A stretch of 64,000 nucleotides of DNA from an uncultured Tateyamaria sp. (GCF_947503415.1 NZ_CANNDS010000004.1:186001-250000), one strand, 5' to 3'. Positions 35,566-45,072 are shown, counted from the first letter of the stretch. The notes: a model not told the origin generated them from the letters alone. Numbers and translations: made by a program.

Positions 35566-36680
35566 CGGGCGGGGGCCGTCTCGGAAAGCTTGAATAGCGT
35601 ATCTAGAACCAGCGCGGCAGGGTCAAGGTTGACGGCACGGCCATGTCGCGCGCGCGCCAAAGCCGTCTGGGCCGTGTTGGCCCATGCGCGCGCTTGGACG
35701 GCATGTGGCGCCAATCGGGTTAGTATTGCAGCTTCATCAGGTGCCGCTTCGACCTGTGGTGGATGGCCCAGGGCTCCGGTGCGCGCAAGGCGGCTTAGCG
35801 CGACATCGATCAGCGTATAGAGCAGGTCGAGTTTTTCTTCTGCGCCGCGACCTGCCGAGGCTTCGGCCAGCGCAAGGGCGCGCGCCCGGTCGAGATTGGG
35901 CAGTGTTCCAAGCAGGTGAATGACGTCCCGGTACATTTTCAGCCCGTCAAGCAGCGACAGCCGCAATGCATCACCCACGGACCCGGCGCTGAGTTCGGAA
36001 AGCGCTGCGGTATCGGGGCCCGGATCGATGCCGGCCTGCGCCATGGCTTGTTCCATTTGCGTGGCGCTCAGGGTTCCCAGGCGCAACGTCCGGCAGCGGG
36101 AACGGATGGTTGGCAGCAAGCGGCTTGGCTGGTGGCAGATCAGCAAAAGAGTTGTGCGGGCTGGCGGCTCCTCCAACATTTTCAGAAGGGCGTTAGCCGC
36201 GTTCACGTTCATCTCATCGGCGGCGTCGATGATCACCACACGTCGTCCGCCATCCGTGGCGCTGAGTTGAAAGAACGATCCAAGCGCACGGACATCGTCG
36301 ATGGTGATCTGATCGCGCAGGCGCTTGGTCTTTTCGTTCTCGGTTCGGTGCACCGACTTGAGGCCCGGATCGGCGCCTGCCGCGATACGGCGCGCAACAG
36401 GGTGATCGGGGGAAACATCGAGTGTCGTTGGCACCGGTGCGCCAAACATGTCGTTGGGATCAGGGTCGGGGGTGGCCAAGAGAAAACGGGCGATACGCCA
36501 TGCCAATGTGGCCTTGCCCACACCGCGCGGACCGGTCAGCAGCCACGCGTGATGCAGACGGCCTGTGTCGAAAGCGTCTAGGAAAGACTGCTGTGCCGTG
36601 TCCTGACCAATCAGCGTCTCGGTTTCGCGAGGATGTGGTGCGCCAGGGACGCGGGTTGGGTCTTGGGTCTCATCGGCCAT
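35562..36680 (-). CDS. holB: DNA polymerase III subunit delta prime
   Basis: A 372-residue clamp-loader subunit of the replicative polymerase. The AAA+ domain has a Walker A region TGPRGVGKATLAWRIARFLL, a Walker B-like VVIIDAADEMNVNAANALLKMLEEPP and the sensor LLICHQPSRLLPTIRSRC. The zinc-binding cysteines of many bacterial delta-prime proteins are not evident. Two helical collar domains fill the C-terminal half. The start is the ATG 36678-36680. It follows tmk by 73 bp and overlaps tatD by 4 bp. Confidence 0.93.
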   Translation of the reverse strand: MADETQDPTRVPGAPHPRETETLIGQDTAQQSFLDAFDTGRLHHAWLLTGPRGVGKATLAWRIARFLLATPDPDPNDMFGAPVPTTLDVSPDHPVARRIAAGADPGLKSVHRTENEKTKRLRDQITIDDVRALGSFFQLSATDGGRRVVIIDAADEMNVNAANALLKMLEEPPARTTLLLICHQPSRLLPTIRSRCRTLRLGTLSATQMEQAMAQAGIDPGPDTAALSELSAGSVGDALRLSLLDGLKMYRDVIHLLGTLPNLDRARALALAEASAGRGAEEKLDLLYTLIDVALSRLARTGALGHPPQVEAAPDEAAILTRLAPHAVQARAWANTAQTALARARHGRAVNLDPAALVLDTLFKLSETAPAR

Positions 36681-36699
36681 GGGGCTGCTCTAGCACCGG

Positions 36700-36770
36700 A
36701 GCGGGGAGGGGGGCCAGCCCCCCGGCGCATCCGCACATCCCCCCGTGGTATTTTCAGTCCGAAGAAGACA
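36700..36770. repeat. GC-rich repeat-like string overlapping the tmk 3' end
   Basis: GGAGGGGGGCCAGCCCCCCGG is a perfect hairpin core; CCCCCCGTGGTATTTTCAG and CGAAGAAGACA follow. The last part supplies the final codons and stop of tmk (ending SSSD). Its layout resembles the string at 33921-33960. Membership in a wider repeat family is inferred. Confidence 0.4.
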
Positions 36771-37389
36771 GATATGCCTGCACGGAGGATTGGACGTCAT
36801 GCGCGACCGTTTCCACTGCGCGGGCGCCGTCGATGATGTGGAAGCGGTCGCTGAACTCCTGCGCGAGAGCCAGGAAACCCGCCCGCATCTTTTCCTGCAA
36901 TTCGGTGCCGAAGTCTTCGAACCGTTCTTCAATTCCTTGCCGCCCTTTGGCACGGGCGAGGCCTTGAGCGGGGTCCATGTCGATCAGGATCGTCAGGTCC
37001 GGTTCACGACCAATCATAAGCTTGTGCAGCATGTCCACCTTGCCGCGCAGGTCCCCACGGCTCAGGCCTTGATACATGCGGGTGCTGTCGGCGAAACGAT
37101 CGCAAATCACAATCTGACCTTTGTCGATGGCGGGTTGAATGAGCCGCTCCATGTGATCCCGCCGCGCCGCGGTGAATAGCAAGAGCTCCGTCTCCGCCGA
37201 CCAGCGGTCAGGATCACCTTGAAGAACAAGCGCGCGGATTTCCTCGGCGCCCGGGCTGCCGCCCGGTTCCCGGGTCAGGATCACGTCATGCCCCAGCCCG
37301 CGCAAATGCTCCGCAAGCATCCGCGCTTGCGTGGATTTGCCCGAGCCGTCGATACCTTCGAACGTGATGAAGTGCCCTTTGGCTGTCAC
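36754..37389 (-). CDS. tmk: Thymidylate kinase
   Basis: A 211-residue kinase that phosphorylates dTMP to dTDP. The P-loop FEGIDGSGKSTQARML, the DR-x-FADS motif ICDRFADSTRMYQG and the LTREPGGSPGAEEIR segment are present, and the lid region RAKGRQGIEERFE is of the gram-negative type. The start ATG 37387-37389 overlaps the stop of the dac gene by 4 bp. The last residues (SSSD) and the stop lie in a GC-rich repeat-like string. It is in a run with dac and SPOR genes upstream and holB, tatD downstream. Confidence 0.96.
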   Translation of the reverse strand: MTAKGHFITFEGIDGSGKSTQARMLAEHLRGLGHDVILTREPGGSPGAEEIRALVLQGDPDRWSAETELLLFTAARRDHMERLIQPAIDKGQIVICDRFADSTRMYQGLSRGDLRGKVDMLHKLMIGREPDLTILIDMDPAQGLARAKGRQGIEERFEDFGTELQEKMRAGFLALAQEFSDRFHIIDGARAVETVAHDVQSSVQAYLSSSD

Positions 37390-38552
37390 ACGCCACCTTC
37401 GGTCGTGGAACCTTCGGTAAAGCGGTCGATCAGGGACAGGGCAGCGGTGGAAATCTTGGCCAGAAAGCCGCCGTGAGCGATATCGGCCTCGGCCACCAGC
37501 GGGATACGCTTTTCGGGCAAGCCCTCGGGCTGGATCACAAGTTCGGCCAGCGGCGTGCCAGCGGCGATCGGGGCCTGGATCGGACCTGTATAGACCACTT
37601 CGGCATCTACCGTCTTGCCTGCAAGAATGGGCAGCAGAACAGTGATGTCTTCTTCGGGCACCAGACCCACTTCGGGTTCGGCCCCTTCCCAGACGCGGGC
37701 AGTCGCGACGCGTTCTCCGCCCGCTACGACGGTGCGTTCAGCGAATTGACGGAAGGCCCAGTTCACGATGGCTTCGGATTCCTGTGCGCGTGCGCCCACC
37801 GTATCAAGGCCCGAGATCACAAAGATCACACGCCGGTCGCCCTGTTTGGCCGACCCTGTCAGACCGTAACCCGCTTCTTGCGTGTGGCCCGTCTTAAGAC
37901 CGTCCGCGCCGATACCCAGTGTCAGCAGGGGGTTCCGGTTGAAGCGGTTGGAGCTTTCGTTCTCGTCAAACAGAAATTCGGTTTCAGAAAACATCGGGTA
38001 GTATTCGGGATAGTCAGTGATCAGCCGTTGCGACAGCAGGCCAAGGTCGCGCATCGACATGCGGTGCCCCGCGGCAGGCCAGCCGCTGGAATTGGCAAAG
38101 GTCGAATTGGTCATGCCCATTTCCTGCGCCCGGCGGGTCATCAACCGGGCAAAGCCCGCCTCGGTCCCGTCGGGGCTGAGTGCTTCGGCAATCACCACGC
38201 AGGCGTCGTTGCCAGACAACACGATGATGCCGCGGATCAAATCCTCGACGGTCACGCGCTCATTTTGCTGCAGGAACAGGGTCGATCCGCCAAAGCTGGA
38301 CGCATGGGCCGACGTGACAAGTTCATCTGTCATCGACAGCTGGCCACGTTCAATCGCTTCAAACGCCATGTAGAGCGTCATCAGTTTCGACATGGATGCC
38401 GGCGGTAGCGGATCGTCTGCATTCTTGTTCAGCAGAACCGTACCGGTCGTATGATCAATCACGTAAGCCGCGCTCGCCCGCGTTTCAAACGCGGTGACGG
38501 GCAGGGCGGTGGTTGCGATCAGCAAGGCGGCGGCAGCAAAGGGGCGGATCAC
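37386..38552 (-). CDS. D-alanyl-D-alanine carboxypeptidase (PBP5/6 type)
   Basis: About 388 residues. A periplasmic, membrane-anchored penicillin-binding protein trims the terminal D-alanine of peptidoglycan side chains. The signal peptide is FAAAALLIATTALPVTAFET. Catalytic motifs are complete: S-x-x-K in PASMSKLMTLYMA, S-x-N in VLSGNDACV and K-T-G in DGLKTGHTQEAGYGLTG. The C-terminal domain and a final amphipathic helix (FLAKISTAALSLIDRFTEG) fit PBP5. The start is uncertain: GTG 38552 has AGGAG about 10 bp upstream, while TTG 38573 overlaps the SPOR stop. It overlaps tmk by 4 bp. Confidence 0.93.
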   Translation of the reverse strand: MIRPFAAAALLIATTALPVTAFETRASAAYVIDHTTGTVLLNKNADDPLPPASMSKLMTLYMAFEAIERGQLSMTDELVTSAHASSFGGSTLFLQQNERVTVEDLIRGIIVLSGNDACVVIAEALSPDGTEAGFARLMTRRAQEMGMTNSTFANSSGWPAAGHRMSMRDLGLLSQRLITDYPEYYPMFSETEFLFDENESSNRFNRNPLLTLGIGADGLKTGHTQEAGYGLTGSAKQGDRRVIFVISGLDTVGARAQESEAIVNWAFRQFAERTVVAGGERVATARVWEGAEPEVGLVPEEDITVLLPILAGKTVDAEVVYTGPIQAPIAAGTPLAELVIQPEGLPEKRIPLVAEADIAHGGFLAKISTAALSLIDRFTEGSTTEGGV

Positions 38553-38569
38553 GGTCGGTATGCTCCTGG

Positions 38570-39490
38570 TCAATTGGTGACGGCGTATGCGTCCGTGAAA
38601 CCTTCGCCTTTGATGGTTTTCAGCAGCTGGCTGCGTTCCGAGGACGTTGCGGCAGGGCCGACAACGACGCGCCAGAACGGCTTCCCATCGCGTTCGAAGG
38701 ATTTCACAGTTGGAATGACACCGGCATTGCGCATCTGCTTTGCGGTGCGGTCGGCGTTGGCTTCGATCGAAAAGATACCGATCTGGATGAACGGTCTGTC
38801 CAGCTTCGACGTCGTGGGCCGCGTCGTTACGGCGGCAGGTGTCGGCTCAGGCGTTGCGGCTGGTTGAATGCTTGGTGTTGCAGTTGCGGCGGCTGGGATT
38901 GGATCGGGCACCGGTGCCTCGAGCACGGCGGCCGCGCTCTCGATTGGATCCAGCGTGGTCGCGGTGACATCAGCCGGCGCTGCAACACCCTCGGCTTCTA
39001 CGGGAAGTTGCTCGGGCTCAACTGCCACCTCTTCCTTGCGCAGTGCCGTCACATTCAATTGCGCTGGCGCTCCGGCCAGCATGCCCAGCGCTTCGGCGGC
39101 GTCAGAGCTGATCTGCAGGCGTGGTCCGGGAATGTCCCGTTCGCGGCGGAAGAGGGCCCCGACGACGAACTGATCATTTTCGGTGTTGCGGATAATCACC
39201 CGTTCCGGCTCCGTCACATCTGGGTGCGCGACCCAAACACCACCCAAGGATGGGCGACCGTCCCACAGACCGGCTTCGGTGGCGGAGAACACATCGGGTG
39301 CTTCCACATCTCGTTCGACCGTTTTGATCGGCGCGCCTGGTTCTGCTGTGCCTTCGACGGAGGTATTGGGTTTCTTGAAAGCATCCATTGCGACGAACTG
39401 GCCGGTTTCGTCACATCCGGCCAACAGGCCAAGGGCGAAAAGGGCGGCGGTGGTGCTGCGAAATGTGAAATGGGAAGAAGATCTGCTCAT
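38570..39490 (-). CDS. SPOR domain lipoprotein
   Basis: A 306-residue lipoprotein. The signal TTAALFALGLLAGCDETG has the lipobox cysteine. A middle region follows, with a long Ala/Pro/Thr-rich linker. The C-terminal SPOR domain (FIQIGIFSIEANADRTAKQMRNAG...WRVVVGPAATSSERSQLL) binds denuded glycan strands at division sites. The placement just upstream of a D,D-carboxypeptidase fits a septal-wall role, and the pair is common in alphaproteobacteria. The ATG 39488-39490 begins the lipoprotein signal; upstream in-frame sequence is rejected. Confidence 0.9.
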   Translation of the reverse strand: MSRSSSHFTFRSTTAALFALGLLAGCDETGQFVAMDAFKKPNTSVEGTAEPGAPIKTVERDVEAPDVFSATEAGLWDGRPSLGGVWVAHPDVTEPERVIIRNTENDQFVVGALFRRERDIPGPRLQISSDAAEALGMLAGAPAQLNVTALRKEEVAVEPEQLPVEAEGVAAPADVTATTLDPIESAAAVLEAPVPDPIPAAATATPSIQPAATPEPTPAAVTTRPTTSKLDRPFIQIGIFSIEANADRTAKQMRNAGVIPTVKSFERDGKPFWRVVVGPAATSSERSQLLKTIKGEGFTDAYAVTN

Positions 39491-39705
39491 GGACCAAGTC
39501 CTTGCCTGCTGTTGCCTGTATGCCCGTTTTCGGGCCGTCTTGGTGCCGCGTCCGACACGATTATTGCCCCGCTTGTGCGGAGTTCTGCCGCAACAATAGC
39601 GTGAACCATGCAATCTGAAAAGCGTGTGATTCGTTTATCGGCATATTTTCCCCGTATCTGTAGGCATTTGCCGAATCGCGCAGGCCCCCCTAAAGCAGGC
39701 GCACC

Positions 39706-39795
39706 GGAGATTTGGCAGAGTGGTCGAATGCGGCGGTCTTGAAAACCGTTGGGCGTGAGAGCGTCCCGTGGGTTCGAATCCCACAGTCTCCGCCA
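39706..39795 (+). tRNA. tRNA-Ser (anticodon UGA)
   Basis: A 90-nt class II tRNA. The acceptor GGAGATT pairs with AGTCTCC (one G-T). The D-arm is GGCAGAGTGGTCGAATGC. The anticodon arm GCGGT-CTTGAAA-ACCGT gives TGA. A long variable arm (GGGCGTGAGAGCGTCCC), the T-arm GTGGGTTCGAATCCCAC and an encoded CCA follow. It reads UCN serine codons. Confidence 0.96.
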
Positions 39796-39861
39796 CCCAT
39801 CCCACGACCGGATATGGACATCGGTGTCCGCACGTCCATTATCGGATCGGGGAGGTCGGCC

Positions 39862-40686
39862 ATGACCACGGAACACGAACACCACGGCGCCAAGCTCGAT
39901 TTCAAGGGCGACATGTCCTATAGCGACTATCTCGGCCTTGATGCCTTGCTGTCGTCGCAACATCCGCTGTCGGACGCGCATGACGAGATGTTGTTCATCA
40001 TCCAGCATCAGACGTCGGAGCTGTGGATGCGCTTGGCGATCCACGAGTTGAATTCCGCCCGCGATGCCATCGCGTCCGGCGATCTGGCCCCCGCCTTCAA
40101 GATGCTGACCCGCGTGGCCCGCATCTTTGAACAATTGAACGGGGCGTGGGATGTGCTGCGCACGATGACACCCAGCGAATACACGACCTTCCGGCCAAGC
40201 CTGGGCAATTCGTCAGGCTTTCAGTCGCATCAATACCGGCTGATCGAATACGTTCTGGGCAACCGGCAACTGGCCGTTTCGAAAGTGCATGAGCACCGGG
40301 CGGAGGCGTATGGCATCCTGTCGGAAGAACTATCGCGACCCAGCTTGTATCAGGTGGCACTGGCGCGGCTTGGCGGGCACTTCGGTGCGGACGATCTGGC
40401 AGGTGCGCCGCATACCGGGCCGTGGAAAGCGCGCGATGTCGTGCAGGACCTGTGGCAAAAGGTTTATGAAAGACCGGCAACCCATTGGGAATTATACGAA
40501 TTAGCGGAAAAATTGGTAGACCTGGAAGACTATTTTCGCCGTTGGCGCTTCAACCATGTCACCACCGTGGAACGCATCATCGGCTTCAAGCGCGGCACGG
40601 GCGGCACGGCGGGTGTCAGCTATTTGCGCAAGATGCTGGATGTGGTTCTGTTTCCTGAACTTTGGAATGTGAGAGGAGCCCTGTAG
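39862..40686 (+). CDS. kynA: Tryptophan 2,3-dioxygenase
   Basis: A 274-residue tetrameric haem enzyme that opens the indole ring of L-tryptophan to N-formylkynurenine. Key residues are visible: the substrate-side histidine in [12 protein letters not shown] (His49), the carboxylate-binding arginine in [20 protein letters not shown] (Arg111), and the proximal haem ligand in [20 protein letters not shown] (His232). The ATG 39862 has GGGGAGG upstream. Its stop is immediately followed by the kynU ATG, so the two are co-transcribed. A formamidase (kynB) is not in the window. Confidence 0.97.
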   Translation: MTTEHEHHGAKLDFKGDMSYSDYLGLDALLSSQHPLSDAHDEMLFIIQHQTSELWMRLAIHELNSARDAIASGDLAPAFKMLTRVARIFEQLNGAWDVLRTMTPSEYTTFRPSLGNSSGFQSHQYRLIEYVLGNRQLAVSKVHEHRAEAYGILSEELSRPSLYQVALARLGGHFGADDLAGAPHTGPWKARDVVQDLWQKVYERPATHWELYELAEKLVDLEDYFRRWRFNHVTTVERIIGFKRGTGGTAGVSYLRKMLDVVLFPELWNVRGAL

Positions 40687-41871
40687 ATGGTTCTGAACAA
40701 AGAGTTTTTCGATCTGCCCGAGGACGTGATCTACCTTGATGGCAACTCGCTTGGTCCGCTGCCCAGGACCGCCAAGGCGCGTGTGGCGGCGATGATGCAG
40801 GACGAATGGGGGGCGCAGCTGATCAAGGGGTGGAACAGTGCGGGCTGGATGGCCCAGCCCAGCCGTGTTGGCGATGCCGTCGGGCGACTGATCGGTGCAC
40901 CTCCGGGCACAGTTGTGATGGGCGACACGCTGTCCATCAAGGTCTATCAGGCGCTGGCGGCGGCCTTGAAAATGCGCCCGGATCGCAAGGTTATCCTGAG
41001 CGATTCCGGCAATTTTCCCACGGATCTTTACATGGCGCAGGGGCTGATCCAGATGCTGGATGGCGGGTACGAGCTGCGCGTGGTGGACCCCGAAGCGGTT
41101 CCCGAGGCCATCGACGACAGCGTGGCGGCGGTGATGCTGACGCAGGTCGATTACCGCACCGGGCGATTGCATGACATGCCAACAATCACCGAACTGGCGC
41201 ACAGCGCGGGCGCGGTCATGATCTGGGATTTGGCTCACAGTGCAGGGGCGTTGCCCGTGGATGTCGCAGGCTGCGCGTGTGAATTCGCGGTTGGGTGCAC
41301 TTACAAATACCTCAACGGCGGGCCGGGCGCGCCTGCGTTCATCTATGTGCGTGAGGATCTGGCTGACAGCGTGGACCCTGCGCTGGCCGGGTGGCTGGGA
41401 CATGATGCGCCCTTTGCCTTTGACCTCGACTATCGTCCCGCGCCGGGGATTGAGCGTATGCGTGTCGGCACACCGCCCGTCATCCAGTTGACCGCTCTGG
41501 AGGCCGCGTTGGAGGTTTGGGATGGCGTCGATATGTTGGAATTGCGTTCTGCATCAATTGCTTTGCAGGAGTTATTCATCCACGAAGTGGAAGCCCGCGT
41601 GCCCGACCTGACCCTTGCCAGCCCGCGCGACGGGACGCAGCGCGGCAGTCAGGTGTCCTTCAGTTTCAAGCATGGCTACGCCGCAATGCAGGCGCTGATC
41701 TCGCGCGGTGTGATCGGGGACTTCCGCGCGCCCGACATCATGCGCTTTGGCTTTACCCCGCTTTATCTGGACGAAGGTGATGTGCTGGCTGCCGTGGATC
41801 ATATCGAGATGGTGATGCGGGACCGATTGTGGGACGATCCGGTCTTTATGACCCGCCAAAAGGTCACCTAG
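40687..41871 (+). CDS. kynU: Kynureninase
   Basis: A 394-residue PLP enzyme that splits kynurenine to anthranilate and alanine. The PLP lysine is Lys207 in VGCTYKYLNGGPGAPAF. Other conserved parts are YLDGNSLGPLP, LSDSGNFPTDLYMAQGL, MIWDLAHSAGALPVDV and the C-terminal RFGFTPLYLDEGDV. It begins directly after the kynA stop. An ABC importer binding-protein gene follows after 86 bp on the same strand, probably in the same transcript. Confidence 0.96.
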   Translation: MVLNKEFFDLPEDVIYLDGNSLGPLPRTAKARVAAMMQDEWGAQLIKGWNSAGWMAQPSRVGDAVGRLIGAPPGTVVMGDTLSIKVYQALAAALKMRPDRKVILSDSGNFPTDLYMAQGLIQMLDGGYELRVVDPEAVPEAIDDSVAAVMLTQVDYRTGRLHDMPTITELAHSAGAVMIWDLAHSAGALPVDVAGCACEFAVGCTYKYLNGGPGAPAFIYVREDLADSVDPALAGWLGHDAPFAFDLDYRPAPGIERMRVGTPPVIQLTALEAALEVWDGVDMLELRSASIALQELFIHEVEARVPDLTLASPRDGTQRGSQVSFSFKHGYAAMQALISRGVIGDFRAPDIMRFGFTPLYLDEGDVLAAVDHIEMVMRDRLWDDPVFMTRQKVT

Positions 41872-41957
41872 GGCTTGACAGAGGGCCTGCCCGTAAGGGT
41901 CTGATAACACCGAAAGCCGGGCCGCCAGAGCCGGGCACCAAAAGGGAGAAGACTTCT

Positions 41958-43085
41958 ATGACATTCAAACAGTTGATGGCTGCGACATGTGTTGCGGCGC
42001 TGGGAACGGCTGCGCAGGCCGATGGCGTCAAGGTGGGCATGATCACCACGCTGTCGGGGGGCGGTGCGGGCCTTGGTATTGACGTGCGGGACGGGTTCCT
42101 GCTGGCCACCAAGGGCAATGACGACATCGAACTGGTGATCGAGGATGACCAGCGCAAACCGGACATCGCGGTGCAACTGGCCGACAAGATGATCCAGTCC
42201 GAAAAGGTCGATGTGATGACCGGGATCATCTGGTCGAACCTGGCCATGGCGGTGGTGCCTGCGGCGACGGCGCAGGGCAAGTTCTACCTGTCGCCCAATG
42301 CAGGCCCTTCGGCGCTGGCGGGCAAGGGGTGCCACGAGAATTACTTCAACGTCAGCTGGCAGAACGATGCGTTTTCCGAAGCGGCTGGCACGGCGCTGAG
42401 CGGTGAGGCGGGCAAAGTGTTCCTGATGGCCCCGAACTACCCGGCGGGTCAGGACATCATGGCGGGCTTCAAGCGCACCTATCAGGGTGAGATCGCGGCG
42501 GAGGTTTATACCAAGCTGGGCCAGACCGATTACGCCGCCGAGATTGCGCAGATGCGCGCCAGCGACGCTGACCAGATCTATTTCTTTCTGCCGGGTGGCA
42601 TGGGGATTTCGTTCATGAAGCAATATGCAGGCTCGGGCGTGGACAAGCCCGTCTCTGGCCCGGCCTTCAGCTTCGATCAGGGCATTCTGGGGGCCATTGG
42701 CGACGCCGCTGTGGGCGCAAAGAACACCGCACACTGGTCCAAGGATCTGGACGTTCCCGGCAATGCCGACTTTGTGGCGGCGTTTGAGGCCGAATTTGGC
42801 CGCTTGCCGTCGATCTATGCAGCGCAAGGGTACGACACGGGCCTGCTGCTGGCCTCTGCTGCGGCCAAGGCCGATGTGAACGATGCCGATGCGTTCCGGG
42901 CCGCGTTGAAAGAGGCCGACTTTCAGTCGGTGCGGGGCAAGTTTTCCTTCGCGGCCAACAACCACCCGGTGCAGGACATCTATATGCGTGAGGTGGTCAA
43001 GGAAGGTGATCTGGTCACCAACCGGATCGTTGGAACAGCCGCCACCGATCACAGCGATCCTTATGGCGCTGACTGCAAGTTGTGA
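41958..43085 (+). CDS. Liv-type ABC transporter substrate-binding protein
   Basis: A 375-residue periplasmic binding protein of the branched-chain amino acid (type I) group, with a signal peptide (MTFKQLMAATCVAALGTAAQA). It is typified by VKVGMITTLSGGGAGLGIDVRDG, VVPAATAQGKFYLSPNAGPSALAG, and a mature C-terminus with a likely disulfide (GADCKL with GKGCHENYF). It is the first gene of a five-gene importer that follows kynA-kynU, so the ligand is plausibly an aromatic metabolite of the kynurenine route or tryptophan. The start ATG 41958 has AAGGGAGAAGA upstream. A stem-loop (43094-43113) separates it from the permease gene. Confidence 0.92.
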   Translation: MTFKQLMAATCVAALGTAAQADGVKVGMITTLSGGGAGLGIDVRDGFLLATKGNDDIELVIEDDQRKPDIAVQLADKMIQSEKVDVMTGIIWSNLAMAVVPAATAQGKFYLSPNAGPSALAGKGCHENYFNVSWQNDAFSEAAGTALSGEAGKVFLMAPNYPAGQDIMAGFKRTYQGEIAAEVYTKLGQTDYAAEIAQMRASDADQIYFFLPGGMGISFMKQYAGSGVDKPVSGPAFSFDQGILGAIGDAAVGAKNTAHWSKDLDVPGNADFVAAFEAEFGRLPSIYAAQGYDTGLLLASAAAKADVNDADAFRAALKEADFQSVRGKFSFAANNHPVQDIYMREVVKEGDLVTNRIVGTAATDHSDPYGADCKL

Positions 43086-43093
43086 TCTGAACG

Positions 43094-43113
43094 GCCCCGG
43101 TTTGCGCCGGGGC
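43094..43113 (+). promoter_or_regulatory. Stem-loop between binding-protein and permease genes
   Basis: A perfect 7-bp stem GCCCCGG/CCGGGGC with a 6-nt loop, followed by TATTTCC. Position after a binding-protein gene suggests an mRNA-stabilising or partial-termination hairpin that keeps the binding protein in excess; this role is inferred. Confidence 0.5.
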
Positions 43114-43162
43114 TATTTCCAAACATAATAAAGGGCTTGCGGGGTGACATTCACCCTGCAAC

Positions 43163-44089
43163 ATGGGGTGGATGAGCGCGCTTCTGTTGATCGAGCAGGT
43201 GCTGAACGGGCTGCAATCGGGGATCATGCTGTTCCTGATGGCGGCGGGTTTGACGCTGATCTTTGGGGTGATGGGCCTGATCAATCTGGCGCATGGGTCG
43301 CTTTACATGATCGGGGCCTTTGCCGCCGCAGCGGTGGCCGGGGCGACGGGATCGTTTGTGCTGGCCCTTGCCGCCAGTCTGGTGGCGGCTGCGGCGGCAG
43401 GTGCGGTGATCGAGGTGGCCGTGATCCGGCGGCTTTATGACCGGGACCATCTGGATCAGGTGCTGGCCACATTCGCGCTGATCCTGATCCTGTCGGAGGG
43501 CACGCGGTGGGTGTTCGGATCCTTTCCGCTGTATCTTGATGTGCCTGCCGCGTTGGCGGGTCCGGTGACGCTGCCGGGGGGCATCCAATACCCTGCCTAC
43601 CGGCTTTTGATCATCGTTGTGGGCTTGCTGGTGGCTGCTGGTTTGTTCTTGTTGATTGCGCGCACGCGCATCGGCATTCAGATTCGCGCGGGCGAAAGCG
43701 ACCGAGAGATGATTGCGGCCCTTGGTGTCGATATTTCAAGGCTTTACACGCTGGTCTTTGCCTTGGGCGCGGCCCTTGCCGGCCTTGCAGGTGCGCTTGT
43801 GGGGGCCATTCAGTCCGTGCAGGTCGGGATGGGGGAGCCGGTGCTGATCCTAGCCTTTGTTGTGATTGTCATCGGTGGGATCGGGTCCATCAAGGGGGCA
43901 CTTGTCGGGGCCCTGCTTGTCGGGCTGACCGACACGCTGGGCGGGGTTTTGTTGCCGCTTGCCCTGAGCGGCGTGATGGAGGCATCGGCGGCCACCTCCG
44001 TCGGCTCGGCGCTGGCGTCGATGTCGATCTATATCCTGATGGCCATTGTCCTGATCTTTCGGCCCACGGGCCTGTACGGAACGGCATGA
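43163..44089 (+). CDS. Liv-type ABC transporter permease (LivH family)
   Basis: A 308-residue membrane permease with about eight helices. LivH features: LNGLQSGIMLFLMAAGLTLIFGVMGLINLAHGSLYMIGAF, then ALGVDISRLYTLVFALGAALAGLAGAL, and FVVIVIGGIGSIKGALVGALLVGLTDTLGG. It pairs with the LivM-type permease encoded next (4-bp overlap). It is read from the ATG 43163; a second ATG at 43172 is possible. It is part of the importer linked to kynA-kynU. Confidence 0.93.
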   Translation: MGWMSALLLIEQVLNGLQSGIMLFLMAAGLTLIFGVMGLINLAHGSLYMIGAFAAAAVAGATGSFVLALAASLVAAAAAGAVIEVAVIRRLYDRDHLDQVLATFALILILSEGTRWVFGSFPLYLDVPAALAGPVTLPGGIQYPAYRLLIIVVGLLVAAGLFLLIARTRIGIQIRAGESDREMIAALGVDISRLYTLVFALGAALAGLAGALVGAIQSVQVGMGEPVLILAFVVIVIGGIGSIKGALVGALLVGLTDTLGGVLLPLALSGVMEASAATSVGSALASMSIYILMAIVLIFRPTGLYGTA

Positions 44090-45072
44090 TGCGGCGCGAG
44101 ACCATCCTGAACTTGCTGGTCTTTCTGGCTTTGCCTGCCGTGGCGTTGGCCGCGTTGGCGTTGGACGAGCCGTTTACCATTACCCTTGCCACGCGGGCGG
44201 CCATCCTTGCGTTGGCGGCTGTGGGGCTGAACCTTGCGCTGGGGCTGGGCGGGCTGGTGAGCCTGGGCCATGCGGTGTTTTTCGGCCTTGGGGGCTATGC
44301 GATGGGCATTCTGGCCAGCCATGCCCAGAGCTATGCCCCGCTTGATCTGGGTCTGTTCGTGATCGACGGGACCAAGTCCATGCCCGTGATCTGGCTGGTC
44401 GCCATCAGTGTCAGCGCGCTGGCAGCACTGCTGATTGGCTTGCTGGCTCTGCGCACCACGGGTGTCTATTTCATCATGATCACGCTCGCTTTCGGACAGA
44501 TGTTTTACTATTTCACCATCTCCTGGCCCGCCTATGGGGGCGAGGACGGGTTGAGCATTTATGTGCGCAACAGCTTTCCGGGGCTTAACACGCTCGACCC
44601 TGTACAGTTCTTCGGGCTTGTCTTTGCCCTGCTGGCGCTGGTGCTTTGGATCATGGGGCGGATCGAGCGGTCCGCGTTTGGTCTGGCACTGGGCACGGCG
44701 CGTCAGAATGCGACGCGGGTCGAGACTGTGGGCCTGAGCCCGTTCAAGTTGCGCCTTGTGGCCTTTGTCATTTCGGGGGCCGTGACCGGGCTTGCCGGGG
44801 CGCTGTTTGCGGATCTGAACCGCTTTGTGTCGCCCACCATGTTCAGCTGGCAGATGTCGGGTGAATTCATCGTGTTCATTGTCCTGGGCGGCATCGGGCG
44901 GCTGTTTGGTCCGGTGGTTGGCGCGTGCCTGTTTGTGTTGCTGGAACATTTGCTGAGCGGCGTCAGCGAGTTCTGGCTGATCTATCTGGGGGCGATCCTT
45001 TTGTTTGTGGTCCTGTTTGCGCGGGGTGGCGTCATCGGGGCGCTGGTCGGGCAGGGTGGCCGGCATGAGTGA
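44086..45072 (+). CDS. Liv-type ABC transporter permease (LivM family)
   Basis: A 328-residue permease with about nine helices. Typical LivM segments: AVGLNLALGLGGLVSLGHAVFFGLGGYAMGIL, TTGVYFIMITLAFGQMFYYFT, and AFVISGAVTGLAGALFADLNRFVSPTMFSW with IVLGGIGRLFGPVVGA. It overlaps the LivH-type gene by 4 bp and the ATPase gene by 8 bp. It forms the transmembrane channel with LivH. Confidence 0.93.
   Translation: MMRRETILNLLVFLALPAVALAALALDEPFTITLATRAAILALAAVGLNLALGLGGLVSLGHAVFFGLGGYAMGILASHAQSYAPLDLGLFVIDGTKSMPVIWLVAISVSALAALLIGLLALRTTGVYFIMITLAFGQMFYYFTISWPAYGGEDGLSIYVRNSFPGLNTLDPVQFFGLVFALLALVLWIMGRIERSAFGLALGTARQNATRVETVGLSPFKLRLVAFVISGAVTGLAGALFADLNRFVSPTMFSWQMSGEFIVFIVLGGIGRLFGPVVGACLFVLLEHLLSGVSEFWLIYLGAILLFVVLFARGGVIGALVGQGGRHE

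Noticed and set aside
31822-39795. tRNA-Leu and tRNA-Ser as attachment sites of an integrated element
   Set aside because: No integrase gene and no duplicated tRNA 3' end nearby; flanking genes are ordinary housekeeping genes.
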